From Allium sativum (lineage: Eukaryota > Streptophyta > Magnoliopsida > Asparagales > Amaryllidaceae), in NCBI GenBank assembly GCA_030737875.1, contig CM060924.1, forward strand, positions 147,926,197-147,990,196: 64,000 nt of DNA, in the 5' to 3' direction. A program made the translations under genes and the position numbers. Below, piece after piece: positions 23,832 through 36,965 of the stretch. A model generated the notes under the pieces. That model saw only the letters and a list, made by a program, of their open reading frames with translations. It made no database searches and was not told the origin of the DNA. Within the stretch, counting starts at the first letter, position 1, and each line of letters begins with the position of its first letter.

Positions 23832-24551
23832 GGGTTTGTCGTGAATGGTGTCTTCATTAACACCGTTCTTAAATCCAGTTGAGAAAAGAATAAATCTTTT
23901 AATTAAGATTTAATGAAGTTTACCAATTAATTAATATATAATTGGAATTGAATTGAAATTGGATTTTGGGTTTATCGTGAACGGTGTTTTAAATAACACT
24001 TGTTCTTTAACCCGATTTACAATGGAATGTGATTTTGGGTTTGTCGTGAATGGTGTCTTAAATAACATTGTTCTTTAACCCCGCGTGAAAAGAATAGAAC
24101 TTTTAATTAAGATTTAAAGAAGAATTGCCAATTAATTAACATTTAATTGGAATTGAAATGGAATGTGAATTGAATTTATCGTGAACTGTGTTTTTAAATG
24201 GCATTCGTTCTTTAACCCGATTTACAGTGGTATGTGATTTGGAATTCATATATCTTTTAGTAATATTTGATGGAAATTTTCCAAAGTAAAGTTTACCAAT
24301 TAATTAATATTTAATTGGAATGAAAAGAAATTCAATTTGGTAATAATCGAAGTGAGCTTCTGTGGAGGAAGACTATTAATATATACGGAATCTAAAAGGC
24401 TTTGTCATTATTCCATTTATATTACCGGTTGGATACAGAAATTGATATCGATTATATATGGATCCGTTTTCCGTGAAAATTTCATAATTAATGGAATGTG
24501 ATTTTGGGTTTATCGTGAACTGTGTTTTAAATGACATTGGTTCTTTAACCC
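23832..24551 (+). repeat. Dyad-symmetric hairpin units, solo LTR (5 units)
   Basis: Units at 23832-23876, 23968-24013, 24037-24082, 24172-24218 and 24506-24551. The 23968 unit is a near-perfect example: GGGTTTATCGTGAAC, then GGTGTT, TTAAAT, AACACT, TGTTC and TTTAACCC. Copy number differs from the other LTRs (3, 4 and 3), so units have been gained or lost. Confidence 0.78.
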
Positions 24552-26661
24552 AGCTAAAGACAGGATTACATGTGTAGCACTGTATTTCGAACTGTATGGT
24601 TGGCCTCTGCTAAATATATATCTATTTGGTGGCGGAGAATTTATTTTCTTGCTTAATACTCTTCTCTAAGACATACGAGCTTAGAGGTTGTATATCGGCA
24701 GAAATCAATAGTATGGTATAGATTGTCAATGCGGCATGTTTGGTTTCCCAAAGTCAAATAATCGTTAATATTGATTTTTGGGAAGATTAAAACTAAATGG
24801 AATTTTAATGAATCTTTAATTAGATTGAAATGTGAATGTGATGATTTAAATTATCAAATTCGAGAATGGAGTATCACCAGTTTTGCTCTAAGCGATAGTT
24901 AAATCTTTAATTAGATTTGAACGTGAAATGGTAATTAATATTTACCGATAACACCATGATGTTAGATATGGAGTATTACTAGTTTTGCTCCATGGGATGT
25001 ATAGGTTGGGATTGGGAAATAAAATAAATGATTACTTTGGTGTGGTTCGCTAATCCCCACTAGTTTGGATAAACCTTAATATGGTTTGAATTGATATTCA
25101 AAGGAAGATTAAAAACTAAATTTAAAAGAATTTATCTTTGATAAAATTAATGGGAACCTTTCCCTTAAAATGTGAATATTTGAATAAAAGAATATTATGG
25201 ATTGGAATGAGGCGTATGTCGGGTTTATGTAGCACTTTTTTATAATATACACGAGTTTTTCGAAAAGGACGGGTTTATACCCAATCTGAACAACTGATTC
25301 GACAATATATCGACGATGAAGACAATGGTTGAAGACCGGAGGTCTTCACATCGTTTGGATGATTACTGATGTCTTGAATGGGCTGTACACCCAAGACGAG
25401 GTAATAAGTGGTGATCGTCCAGACGTACTTGGAGATCGACCGGATATGCGAGGACCTCTCTCCTGTATTGGACATATGGGACGTGGAATAAGGTGCCTCC
25501 GATTTCGTTTAGACCCAGAACGAACTTGTAAATGGACAGTGTGTCTGACATGGGATTTTATTTTGTGTTGATTGATCTCTATTAAATATACATATGTTTG
25601 GTGGCGGAGAATTTATTCTCTTGCTTAACACCATTCTCTTAGATGTACAATCTTAGAGGTTGTACATCGATAGATATCGGTCGCATGGCGTGAATTGCCC
25701 GTGTGGCATGCCCGAGTGGCAAATGATCAAGGCTTCTGTTGAAAATCAGTGTCTTGTGGTTGATGATCAAAGCATATGTTTAATATAGCGGCGGTTTGCG
25801 TATAGCGTTAATTCGTGAGCCTCACACCTCGATATGAGTTGAAAACGGGATAAGGACCCAAGGAGGACATGAAGTTTCTTTCTAGCTATGGGTGGTGTCA
25901 GGGTTTTACAAGCCTAGACATTTATATATTTTTACCTACGTGGTTGTTGGTTTGCGAGGTGCCTCAGATATTGCGATTAGTACGGAGCCGATTGATATAA
26001 GTCCGATAGGACCGGGAAACGTGCGTTCAGGAATTACCATTCCTCAAAAGTAAGGGAGGAACGACCTTGGAGGTTCTAGGGATCCTTGCGAGGAATCCTG
26101 AGACATTTGCTAGAGTGTCTCGAAACGGTGAGGACGATCGCTCGCCTCGACTTGTGATGGAAATTGAATTTCCAATATGACTGTTGGGGTTAAAAACCCG
26201 TTCCGTGTTTAACGGCATGGTCCCTTGATTTACCTAACTTTTAAATCAAATTAATAACTATTTTAGTTCTCACACCAGTCACATGACTGACCTGGGGTTT
26301 ATTGTTTTAACCTAAACTCTAGGTGCCCTTATTTTCAACACGGGTAGCTAGTAGTTTCGGTTTTGCATATTTATTCTTACAGGATCCTGATTTACAACTG
26401 GAACAATACTCGAAAAGCTCTGTATCCGTGTATTTCTTTCAGTTGTGTTTTTGTATTATTTTCCCGCTGTTATGTAAATTATTTAATCTCTGTTTTTTTA
26501 TCAAATGTATATTATTTATTCATACTCTGTTATATTCTTGTACTCTGACGTAAATTTATGTATTAAGAAATGAAATGTTCTTTTGTTTGTGTTCTGATTT
26601 GTCGTGTTCTCAACTCAATCCGGGCTTTCCTTTACAGGGAAGTTTGGGTCGTGTTAGAATT

Positions 26662-29010
26662 CGATTTGGTAATAATCGAAGTGAGCTTCTGTGGAGGAAG
26701 ACCGTTACTCTATATATGGAATTTAAAAGGCTTAGCCGTTATTCCATTTATATTATTGGTTGGATACGGAAGTTTATATCATTTATATATATTGATCTGT
26801 TTTCCGTGAAGATTCCCTAATTAATGGAATGTGATTCTGGGTTTATCATGAATTGTTTTTTAAGTGACTTTGGTTCTTTAACCCAGGTAAAGACATGATT
26901 TATTTCCTAGGTTTAAATAATCATTAATATTTATTTTTGGGAAGATTAAAACTAAGTGGAGTTTTAATGAATCTTTATTTAGATTGAAATGAGGATTTGA
27001 TAATTTAAATCATCAAATTTGAGAACTGATCGAGAATGGGGTATCACCAGTTTTGCTCCAAGCGATAGTTAAATCTTTAATTAGATTTGAACGTGAAATG
27101 GTAATTAATTTTACCGATAATACCATGGTGTTAGATATGGAGTTCTACCAGTTTTGCTCCATGGGATAAATATGTTGGGATTGGGAAATTAAACAAATGA
27201 TTACTTCGGTAAGGTTCGCTAATCCCGACTAGTTTGGAAAACCATAATTTGGTTTAAATTGTGAAAAGAACATTTGAAAAGAAGAATATTCTTGATTGGA
27301 ATGAGGCATATGTTGTGTTTGTGGAACACTTGTTTATAAAATACGCGAGTTATTCGTAAAGACCGGGTTTATCCTATTTGGAATAACTGATACGACGATT
27401 AGTCGACGATGAAGACGGTGGTTGAAGACCGGAGGTCTTCACATCATTTGGATGATTACTGATGTCTTGATTGGGCTATACACCAAGGCGAGGTAAGAAG
27501 TAGTGATCGTCCAGACATACTTGGAGATCGACGGATATGCGAGGGCCTCTCTCCTGTATTGGACATATGGGACGAGGAATAAGGTGCCTCTGGTTTCTTT
27601 CAGACCCAGAACAAACTTGTTAATGGACTATGTGTCTAACGTTGGATTTGGTTCTACGTTAATTGATCTCTATTAAATATATATCTGTATGGTGGCGGAG
27701 AATTTATTTTCTTGCTTAACACCCTTCTATGAGACGTACGAGCTCGGAGGTTATATATCGATAGACATCAGTCACATGAAGTGAATTGCCTGTGTGGCAT
27801 GCCTAAGTGGAAAATGATCAAGGCTTCTGTTGAAAGCAAAGTCTTGTGGATGATGATCAAAGCATACCTTTAATATAGCCCTGCTTTGTGTGTAGCGTTA
27901 ATTCGCAAGCCTCACACCCTGGTATGAACCAAAAACGGGAGAGGATCCAGGGAGAACATGCGTTTCTTTCTAGTTAGAGGTGGTGTCAGGGTTTTACACG
28001 CCCTGACATTTTTATATTTTTACCTATGTGGTTGTTGGAATGCGAGGCGCCTCGGATATATCGGTCACTACGGTGCCGATGGATTTATGCCTCATAGGGC
28101 GGGGAAACGCATTGGTCTGGGATTTTTAATCCACTTAAAATGTGGACTAGCCCTGTGGCTCCAATGGGACGAAGCGTTCTATCCCTGAGGCTCGGGCTAG
28201 AGAGTCTCGAATTTGGTAAGGACGATCCCCTGCCTTGGTTCATGATGGAAATCCAACTATTAACATGACATCATGCGGTTTTAATTGAAGAACTAGTATG
28301 GAGACATGATATATGGTAACCATGTCGTCTATGATTAATACATTTATATTTGAAGTTGATTTCTTCACTTATAATAATAATAAAAAGATGAATTTCGCGA
28401 TCAAGCATATTTAGCTATTATAAGGGAAAACCTTATCCTTCAGCTTGCGTTGCATTGTGTGATGGGAAATGGGTCTTATAATAGCTTCATTGTTCTTTAT
28501 TTAACATTGCGCTGTTTGTTTATGCACTGGTATTCTTGGGGTTAAAACCCGTTCCGTGTTATACGGCGTGGTCCCTTGATTTACTTAACTTTAAAAATCG
28601 AATTAATAACTGTTTTTGTTCTCACACCAATCACATGACTGACCTGGAGTTTATTGTTTTAACATAAACTCTGAGTGCCCTTATTTTCCACACGGGCAGC
28701 TAGTTGGGTTTCGCAGATATTATATTCACAGGATCCTGGTTAATAGATGAAGGGATATTCGGAAAGCTCTGTATCCGGGTATTTCTTTCGGTTGTGTTTT
28801 GTATTATTTTTTCCGCTGCTATGTATTCAAATGTAATTTAAATCTCTGATATTTATCAAATGTGTAGTATTTATTCATACTATGTTATATTCTTGTACTC
28901 TGATGTAATTGTTGTAATAAGTAATGAAATGTTCTTCTGTCTGTGTTCTGATTCGTCATGTTCTCAACTCAATCCAGGCTTTCCTTCACGGGGAAGTTCG
29001 GGACGTTTTA
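26662..29010 (+). repeat. 3' LTR of long-LTR element 2, right piece
   Basis: Resumes at CGATTTGGTAATAATCGAAGTGAGC, matching 24334 onward in the solo LTR, and runs to the LTR end GTTCGGGACGTTTTA. Together the two pieces make an LTR of about 6.2 kb. The next bases, GTATT (29011-29015), are the predicted right-hand duplication of element 2, after which a minus-strand LTR begins in mid-sequence. Confidence 0.83.
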
Positions 29011-31940
29011 GTATTATTCAGAATGGGATAAACGCGGTCTTTTCGAATAACTCGCGTATCTTATAAACAAGTGCTATAAAAACACAACATACGCCTCATT
29101 CCAATTCAGAATTTTTTTTCTTCAAATATTCATTTCACAATTTAAACCAAATTAAGGTTTTCCAAACTAGTCGGGATTAGCGAAACTTACCGAAGTAATC
29201 ATTTATTATATTTCCCAATCCCAACCTATTCATCCCATCGAGCAAAACTAATTCACTCATATCTAACATTACTGTGTTAACGATAAAAATTAATTACCAT
29301 TTCACGTTCAAATCTAATTAAAGATTTAACTATCGCTTGGAGCAAAACTGGTGATACTCCATTCTCGATCATTTCCCAAATTTGTAATTTAAATTATCAC
29401 ATTCACATTTCAGTCTAATTAAAGATTCATTAAAACTCCACTTAGTTTTAATCTTCCCAAAAATCAATATCAATGATTATTTAACTTTGGGAAATCAAAC
29501 ATGCCACACTGACAATCTACACTGTACCATTGATTTCTACCGATATATAACCTCTAAGCTCATACATCTCAGAGAAGGGTGTTAAGCAAGAGAATAAATT
29601 CTTTGCCACCAAACAGATATATATTTAGCAGAGATCAACAATACAGTTCGAAATACTATGTTAGACATGCAATCCTGTCTTTAACTGGGTTAAAGAACGA
29701 ATGTCATTTAAAACAAAATTCATGATAAACCCAAAATCACATTCCATTAATTCTAGAATCTTCACGGAAAATATATCAATATATATAATCGATATCAATT
29801 TCTGTATCCGACTAATAACGTAAATGGAATAACGGCAAAGCCTTTTAAATTCTATATATAGTAACAGTCTTCCTCCACAGAAGCTAACTTTGATTATTAC
29901 TAAATCGAATTCCGTTCAATTCCAATTTAATATATTAAATTAGAAAACTTTACTTTGGAAAATTTCCATTAAATCTTAATGATAAGACTTATAAATTCCA
30001 AATCATCTCTTCACTGTTAATTGGGTTAGAGAACAATTGTTATTTAAAACACCGTTCACGATAAACCCAAAAATCCAAGTCTAATTCAATTCCAATTTAA
30101 TATTGATTAATTTGTAAACCTCTCTATATCTTAATCAAAAGATTTATTATTTTGTTAACTGGGTTTAAGAATAGTGTTATTGAAGACACTGTTCATTACA
30201 AACCCGAAATCTAATTTAATATTAAATACAAGGCTCTGAATAGAAATTATATCGGCTTATATTCAATATTAAATTCTGAAACTAACGGATATCGTATTGG
30301 GAATAACGATATCTGTATCTTCCAAATTCCCATAACAATATCCGTATAACCACAGAATCCAATATCGAAATATTCCGAAGATTATTTCCATTCCAATCCA
30401 TTCCAATTTATTCAATGGAAAATTCTGGTTATTTTTAAAAACAATTCAAATCTAATTTATTTATTTAAAAACATTGGATTATTATTCTAGCTAATAACTA
30501 GTTCATTTTGATAAAAAAAAAATTTTTATCTTACAAACGTGGAAATTTTCATACAAATTCTCTCCAAATCATTTATTATGATTTTACACAAATTATTAAT
30601 ATTTTTAATAATTTTATCAAGGCCCGTACATTTGGTTTCCAATAACGGCCACTGAACTGCATCCATAGTGACCTTTTCCAAATTTGATTTGGACATAATT
30701 CCAAATCCAACTGTTAGATTTAAAATCTCTTATATTCATTGGAAATCTCTTTTCAATACAAAACCAACGGTTCTAGTTTTAGGAGAATCCGACGGTTGGA
30801 TCTCCCGTAATGTCAATTCGAAGTCAATGGTCGAAATTCGTGAATGGTTGTTGCTCGTTCTATTCTGGCCATTAAATATATATAATATATATATTATATA
30901 TATTTCATCGATTTTCATTTAAAACGTATTTTATAAATCGTTTATAAATTCGTTTTAAAACGATTCCAACTTCATTTTAAATTTTTAAATCAAAATTGAA
31001 TATTATTTATCATTATAATATTTAAATGATAATATTTTCAAAATACCAGATTTCGAAATCATTTCCTTTTCGATATTCATTATAAAAATGAATAAAATCG
31101 ATATAAATATCGTTCGCGTTAGAATGGCTCATAACCAATCAATACGGATTCACATACTTCAATAATTTCGTGTCCATCCAAAATCGGACATCAAATTCAC
31201 ATTTTAATCCCTTACTGAACTATTTTTAAAAATATTCGTTATTTTAAAATATTCGTTATTTTAAAATATTCGTTCTATCTACATTGGAATCAGACACTAT
31301 CAATTACCATATAATGTTATTTATACGGATTTCATACAACACATGTATGCAAAAACAATGATAACAATTCATCCATCATCCAAAGTGCATTACACAACTG
31401 CATAAGCATTAAATATAAATAATTAACGCTTACAATTGTCTATCAGCTAATCAATTGACATACAACTAAACAATTGGGATTATTGTATGTCAAATATCAT
31501 CCTAGTACCCGTGTGGGGTTTCAACCAACAAATACTGAATATTATTTGTGCAGTTGGGCAATGTGTAAAATTTATCATCCAAAACCATATCAGTTAAATG
31601 GGTGTACATAAACAAATCGTTCGATTTCTGAATGAATATTTATTTTCATTTCAGGAGAATTTTATGTCGTGCATATATATATATATGTTTAAAATTATAT
31701 TTTTAATGATAAAATATTTTATTCAACACATGAATATTTTATATAGTTCATAAATTCCATAAAAATGATATTTTTATTTGTTCAAGCATTTTATTCTACA
31801 CAATACAATCAACAATCACAATACAGTCCATTCAATCCAAACAAACAACCATGGTTTGTACAATAAAAGGTGGCGGGTGCTAGAAGCACCGTCTGCATCC
31901 TATTATATATTTAACTGCAAAATAATTAGAGTTAGAAAGA
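29011..31940 (-). repeat. Minus-strand long LTR, 3'-ward piece
   Basis: Reverse complement of the family LTR, entered in the middle at CATTCTGAATAA and continuing to the Tat insertion at 31941. It contains hairpin units at 29687-29732, 30023-30068 and 30161-30205 and the block opposite GAATAGAACGxxC (about 30853-30866). The remaining 3' end of this LTR should lie left of the window, on the other side of element 2. The last five bases AAAGA are the Tat duplication. A 72-codon minus frame and a plus frame at 30668-30922 are chance openings. Confidence 0.8.
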
Positions 31941-32930
31941 TGTTTGCATCAAATATGACTCAAACACCAAGCGTACTATGAGTACTTCACCAAATGCTTG
32001 AAAATATGAAATGTTAAGCCAATCAATCAAAAGAAATGCAAATAAAAGAGACATAATATTTATAGTGGTTCGATCAACTACGATCTACATCCACTTTCAA
32101 TAGAGATTCCATTATTGCACTTTGAATTACAAGGAAAACATATTCTCTCATTACATTCATGATGACACTCTCTTAGAACTTGATTAAGGAAGATCAATGG
32201 GATTCTTCAAATATGGAAAACGGTAGATCGGATTTGGTTTTCGACATGGACTTTGGTGAATTCCCGCGTATTCAAAATGGATTTTGAGTTGGATTTTCCC
32301 TTTGAGATGATTAGAGATGATGAAATCACTAAGTAAAAGTAGAGGATTGAGTTTTACAGCCCTTCAGGGTCCAAGGATTCGATCCCCATTATAGTGACAT
32401 TCGAGCTCTATTTATAGAAGTGGAGAAATGGAGTCATATAGCCTTCAGAGCCACTGGTCGGTCAGGCCTTAATTACGGAATTGCCACTATCCAGCCTGGC
32501 AACAGTTGTTCAAATGTCAGCCTATCATTTGCTGTCTGGAGGACCGGTCGGTTAGGAATAGGACCGACCAGTCGGAGTGGTTCTTCTTTTCCTTGTGCGG
32601 TCAACCTGGTGTGGGCTTTGCATTATAGCCGGTCAGTTATCCGCCCTCTTGACTGACTGGTACGGAAAACTCTGAGTTCCGTGGCTTGTTCTAGGGGTGA
32701 TCGGTCGGTTTGATTCACCTCTAACCAACCGGTAGGTATGTCCTTTTTTCTTTTCACCTGGGGCCGTTTTCCTGTGGAGTCGTGACTGACCGGCCGGTGT
32801 GCTTGAAATCTGACCGTTCGATATACTTGGATTCTGGCCTACCGGTACGCTTTCGTTAATGGCGCTCAAGTTTGTCCTCTTTCCACATGCTTGATCTGTC
32901 AATGTGTGCACGATATTTGTGGAGTAAACA
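31941..32930 (-). repeat. 3' LTR of the Tat element
   Basis: Begins TGTTTGCATC and ends GGAGTAAACA. Contains many CCGGTCGGT-like words between 32445 and 32850. Matches 54081-55067 with frequent substitutions. Confidence 0.93.
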
Positions 32931-32944
32931 TTTTCCCCTCGGAG
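32931..32944 (-). other. Polypurine tract of the Tat element
   Basis: On the minus strand CTCCGAGGGGAAAA, abutting the inner end of the 3' LTR. Shorter and less pure than the tracts of the other elements. Confidence 0.7.
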
Positions 32945-33687
32945 TTTGCAATTTTCTGCTTGGAAATTTGTGAGCTCCGAAATGAGCTCTCTTATCACAT
33001 AATTGATGGATCAACCGCACAAGCTGTTGTATATAACGGTGTTGTATACACAATTATATGATTTTTGTTTGATGATAACAACCAAATAAATATTATTTTA
33101 ATGTGCTTGATATTGTACTATTATTGTAAATCACAGATTGGAATATAATATTTATATTTAAATAAAATACAACTGTACAGAAATTTAAATATTCACAGTA
33201 TTTTATTTAAATAGAGTATTTTATTTCAAACTTTCAAACAGTACAAATCTTAACAACTCCACTATCTGTACATCTTTGTTATACTATACATTTCAATTTC
33301 ATATACATATCAACTCCTCATTATAGAATAACTCAGTCACTCATTTTGTACATACAGTCTCAACACTCATATTTACATGCATACACTTTGACACATTCAC
33401 TGACACTACACACTGTCTTCTTATCTTTAGTCTTCTGTCATCATTGCTTACAGTCAGTCCAGTCATCACCTGCTTACCTGTCACATGAAACACACGCACA
33501 CAGTATACTGCAATAGAAATAAAACACATGCAAATATAAATTTTATTTTTAAAATTCCATTTGCCTCAGTTTTCTGGTGTGTTTCTCATCCTTTTTCTAT
33601 GACTTGATCTGATTTATAAAATCATCAATCTGTGTCTAGACAGTATACAATACAGGGACAGGAAATCTCTTCTGATGGCTGCATATA

Positions 33688-33713
33688 CACACGTGTATAA
33701 ATATACACGTGTG
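33688..33713 (+). promoter_or_regulatory. Candidate promoter: TATAAATA in a 26-bp palindrome with two CACGTG boxes
   Basis: Arms CACACGTGTATA (33688-33699) and TATACACGTGTG (33702-33713) are exact reverse complements around AA. The TATA box TATAAATA sits in the middle and each arm contains CACGTG, the plant G-box recognised by bZIP and bHLH factors. In the 3' LTR (about 41513-41538) the left box is changed to CATGTA while the right box survives. Function is inferred from the motifs. Confidence 0.6.
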
Positions 33714-34751
33714 CACTTCCTCGCCAATCAGCGAACAACTGTGGAGTAGCCGCACGGACCTGCTCGACTCAGTGCATATGAATATGGTCGAGAGCTCAAA
33801 CAAGTTTCAAAGAAAAGCTCAAGTATAAGATCAAATGTAAAAGCATCGACATGGCAAGAAAGTGCAAACATGCGAACAAGCTAAATGGCCGAGCATACGA
33901 ATATGGCAACTATACATGGACACAGCAAAGAAGTGAAATCATGGTGCAGCAATGTACATGGAGCAAGTGGGCACAAAGTTAAAGGCAGCATGGGCCGAGC
34001 ACAAAGCATAGACAACTCAAAGTGGTCGAGCACACATCAAAATGGTCAATGTATAATAAAGCAGCAAATTCATGCTCAAAGCAAATGATTCAAGAAACAG
34101 TGCAGCATATAGATAAACAAATGCAACATCAAGTTATTAATGCAAATAAGTGAGTCAAGACATGGTCGAGCTACATATGGAACTTTTCAGCATGGTTCAG
34201 TTCAAAGGTGCACAAATGCATGAATGCACAGTACCCAACTACACAACACAAATAGCAATGTGGAAAGAGCATGGCAAATCGAAAAGCATTTCAGCATGGT
34301 GGTGTCAAATACACTTGTTTCTAAAACAAGATGATCAAGAGCAAGTGCAAAAACAATGCAACTTAGCTGCAAGTGGACACACAGCAATTACAAACAGAAA
34401 TGCATATATATGATGCAACATCAAGAATAGCAACACAAGCCAAATTCAAAAGACTGCTTTAAAGTGGTGTAGCATGTATATGCAACAATTGTGTACGAGT
34501 GGTGAGATCAGAGCATCTATACAGTGAACAAAGTGACTCAAGTTCAAACTCAACTTCAGTGAAGCACATTGATGACATGTACAGCTAATGGCACAACAAG
34601 ATGATGCATGTGCACAAACATTTTCAGGTGAGCTCATGTATACATCAACAACAAGGCAAAACAACTCAAATCCATTTCATCAAGATATGGTCAAGCCTAC
34701 AAGTACATGTGTGTGTGTGCTTATGGAATTTTATCTGTCAAGCAATTCCAG

Positions 34752-34753
<2 letters not shown>

Positions 34754-34794
<41 letters not shown>
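34754..34794. repeat. (TA)n microsatellite
   Basis: About 20 uninterrupted TA units in the 5' LTR of the copia element. The equivalent at 42578-42637 in the 3' LTR is interrupted by CATT and TTTA, so the two have diverged since insertion. Confidence 0.95.
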
Positions 34795-34795
<1 letters not shown>

Positions 34796-36337
34796 CATTG
34801 ATTGGCAAGAAGAAAAATCTGTCTTAAGTCAGCATGCAGGAATTCATGGATAGCAGAAAACTTGATGAATGGTTCATATATGGCAATATTATATCATACA
34901 TGGGACCGGTTAAATTGAAGCATTGATTTTGCTCATATATGGCAAGTGCTATTCAAATCATTTCGACATATTTCCAGGTTTACAAATGCACAAATTTTGG
35001 CAAGAAACAACCAAGTTTTCTTATTTACAGAGAATCAAATGGGAAAGTTTATTTCCAGAGAAATCAATTTTCGAAAACTGGGTTACACAAGAATATTTGG
35101 CAACAATTTAAAGCATTCCAGAATTGACATATCTCAATCAAAGCCAATTTTTTTTTTAAAAAAACCCCAAAAAGTGGCATATTCTATCATGGAATCAATC
35201 AAGCAAATGTGGACAAGCCGATTTTATTCTCAACATGTTTAGGCAATAAATTCATTCCAGGATAGTATTGAAATGCACCACAACAAATCAGGAAAACTTT
35301 CAAAGCCGAGGAAATCAAAAGAGGAAAACCGCAAGAAATCAGATAGAATCAAGGCATATACGAAATCAGAGGTTATTAGGGTTTTATTTTTACCCTATAT
35401 TACACAAAGATTCATCACTGGCAAAGGGCATCGAATCCACACGCAACAATTCAAAAGGACAGCAAATCGAAAACCCAAGCATCAATAAATCAAAAGGCAG
35501 AGCAATTGAAGTTGAAATTCACTTACAACGTTTCTTTAGGGTTTCGATCGAGTGCCAGAGAGGGAAACCAAATCGAAGTTCTTCAGAGAACCAGAAATCA
35601 ACACCAAATCGTAGACAAAGGAAGAACACCAGATTCGAGCTTCAGAGAGCAGCAAATTCATCAGACATCGGCCTCGATTTGGGATTCAAATCTGAAACCC
35701 TAGTTTACATTCATCAACGCTGCCATTTTTTTTCTCAGAGCAAAAGCAAACGGAATCGGGCAAATAAATTAGAAATGGGCCGGCCAAGCTTTTCTAGGCT
35801 TAAGTGATTTAATGTTAAAAGGGGATGACCCTTATATTTTTAAGTCCGAGGGTTTAATTTGTTTTTGTTTTTAATTTTGTATTGTGTTTTGTTTTTTGTT
35901 TTGTAAACCAAATTCAAACAGTGTCTAGATCTGTAAAGTCTAGGATATCAGTCAGGGTATTGACTGTCAGATTCAGAGTCTGTAAAATCTGGGTTACGGT
36001 TTACAGGGTTGTAATTCGGGGAAATCTGATCGAGGGGATATCGGTCAGTCTAGTGTTTTGAGCGTAGGGTTAGGACAGGAGCAGGCGCTGCGAGTGTACA
36101 TGGTCTTGTATGCGGGATCTGTTTATAACACCTAGTAGAAACCTTAGGAATGCAGCAGTAGGCACGGTTTTGCCGAAGCTGGGTATATCTGTGTGTGATT
36201 TATTTTCTGCACTTTTATTTCTACTGCATTCTGTGATCTGTTTATTATTTTAATATCCTGTCAGTTTTTCAATTCAGTTTAAAAATTGTGATAAACCATA
36301 TTCACCCCCCCTCTAGGGTTAATCTAGATCCAACATT

Positions 36338-36350
36338 TGGTATCAGAGCC
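36338..36350 (+). other. Primer-binding site of the copia element
   Basis: TGGTATCAGAGCC, complementary to the 3' end of initiator tRNA-Met, two bases after the 5' LTR. Confidence 0.95.
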
Positions 36351-36374
36351 AGGTATTCGGTTAACTCTAGAGTA

Positions 36375-36965
36375 ATGGTGATTGCTAGTTATCAGTCCAT
36401 AGAGAGTCAGTCCTGTCACATTCCAAATATTTTTGATGGTACAGATTTTTTAAACTGGAAATCCAAAATGGAATTTTATTTAAAATCTGTTAATATTAAA
36501 TATTGGAATGTTGTTATCCATGGATTTGATAGTGTAGATATTACTTTCAATACCCGTGCTATGAAAATTATATTTGATTATCTTAGTACTGAACAGTTTA
36601 ATCTTATCTGCCATTGTTTATCTGCACAGGAAATTTGGGATACTCTCAATACGAAGTATGGAAAATCTGACAACAGCTTAAAACCCCAGAATGTCAACTC
36701 AGATTCAGAATTCTGTTTAACTGGATTTACAACTGAAAATTCAGAAGGATCAGATGATGGAGAATCAATGGATGCTGAAGTTGAAAATTTCTCATACGAA
36801 GATTTGGTTTATGTGTGTGTTGATTTAACTAAATCTGTTGATACACTCAAATCTAAAAACAAATCTCTAAAATCTAGGAATTCTGAGTTGACCAGCAAAA
36901 TTAACGATTTGGAATCACAGCTTGAATATTTTAAAAATTCTTCAAATTCATATTGCAAAAATTGA
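36375..36965 (+). pseudogene. gag: gag, N-terminal part, SIRE-like copia; ends in a premature TGA
   Basis: I take the ATG at 36375, just after the PBS; the frame is open further back but that part lies in the LTR. The first 110 residues fit a copia gag core: IPNIFDGTDFLNWKSKMEFYL, then WNVVIHG, then a segment ending EIWDTLNTKYG. The text then passes at once to an acidic stretch (NSDSEFCLTGF...EGSDDGESM) and a coiled-coil-like part (LKSKNKSLKSRNSELTSKIND). The CCHC zinc knuckle that normally lies between core and acidic region is absent, as if deleted. The frame is stopped by TGA at 36963-36965; the same frame continues beyond it. Confidence 0.8.

Larger units (their letters stand above)
20702..26656 (+). 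mobile_element. Solo LTR of the long-LTR family (5,955 bp)
   Basis: Starts TGTAACAACTCGG and ends TTTGGGTCGTGTTA. The exact duplication GAATT flanks it at 20697-20701 and 26657-26661, and the host LTR continues on the right with no gap. No PBS or internal domain is attached, so this is a solo LTR left by recombination between the two LTRs of an element. It gives the cleanest estimate of LTR length for the family. It has a less GC-rich C/T island (21610-21970) and five hairpin units (23832-24551). Confidence 0.93.
33025..36335 (+). repeat. 5' LTR of the copia element
   Basis: TGTTGTATATAACGG at the start and GATCCAACA at the end. Contains a palindromic TATA region (33688-33713), several TGGYCGAGC words (33788-34170), a (TA)n run (34754-34794) and many short frames that differ between the two LTRs and are not genes. 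Confidence 0.93.

Noticed and set aside
25329..25571. An 80-codon plus frame beginning MKTGGLHIVWMITD, with relatives at 13247 and 63094.
   Set aside because: The block is conserved at DNA level in all long LTRs, but the frame differs or breaks between copies, so it is shared ancestry rather than a gene.
33885..35807. Several 60-180-codon plus frames in the copia LTRs (for example 35268-35807).
   Set aside because: The matching frames in the 3' LTR (43018-43571) differ in length and extent, polarity is random, and no domain is seen; LTR sequence is not expected to code.
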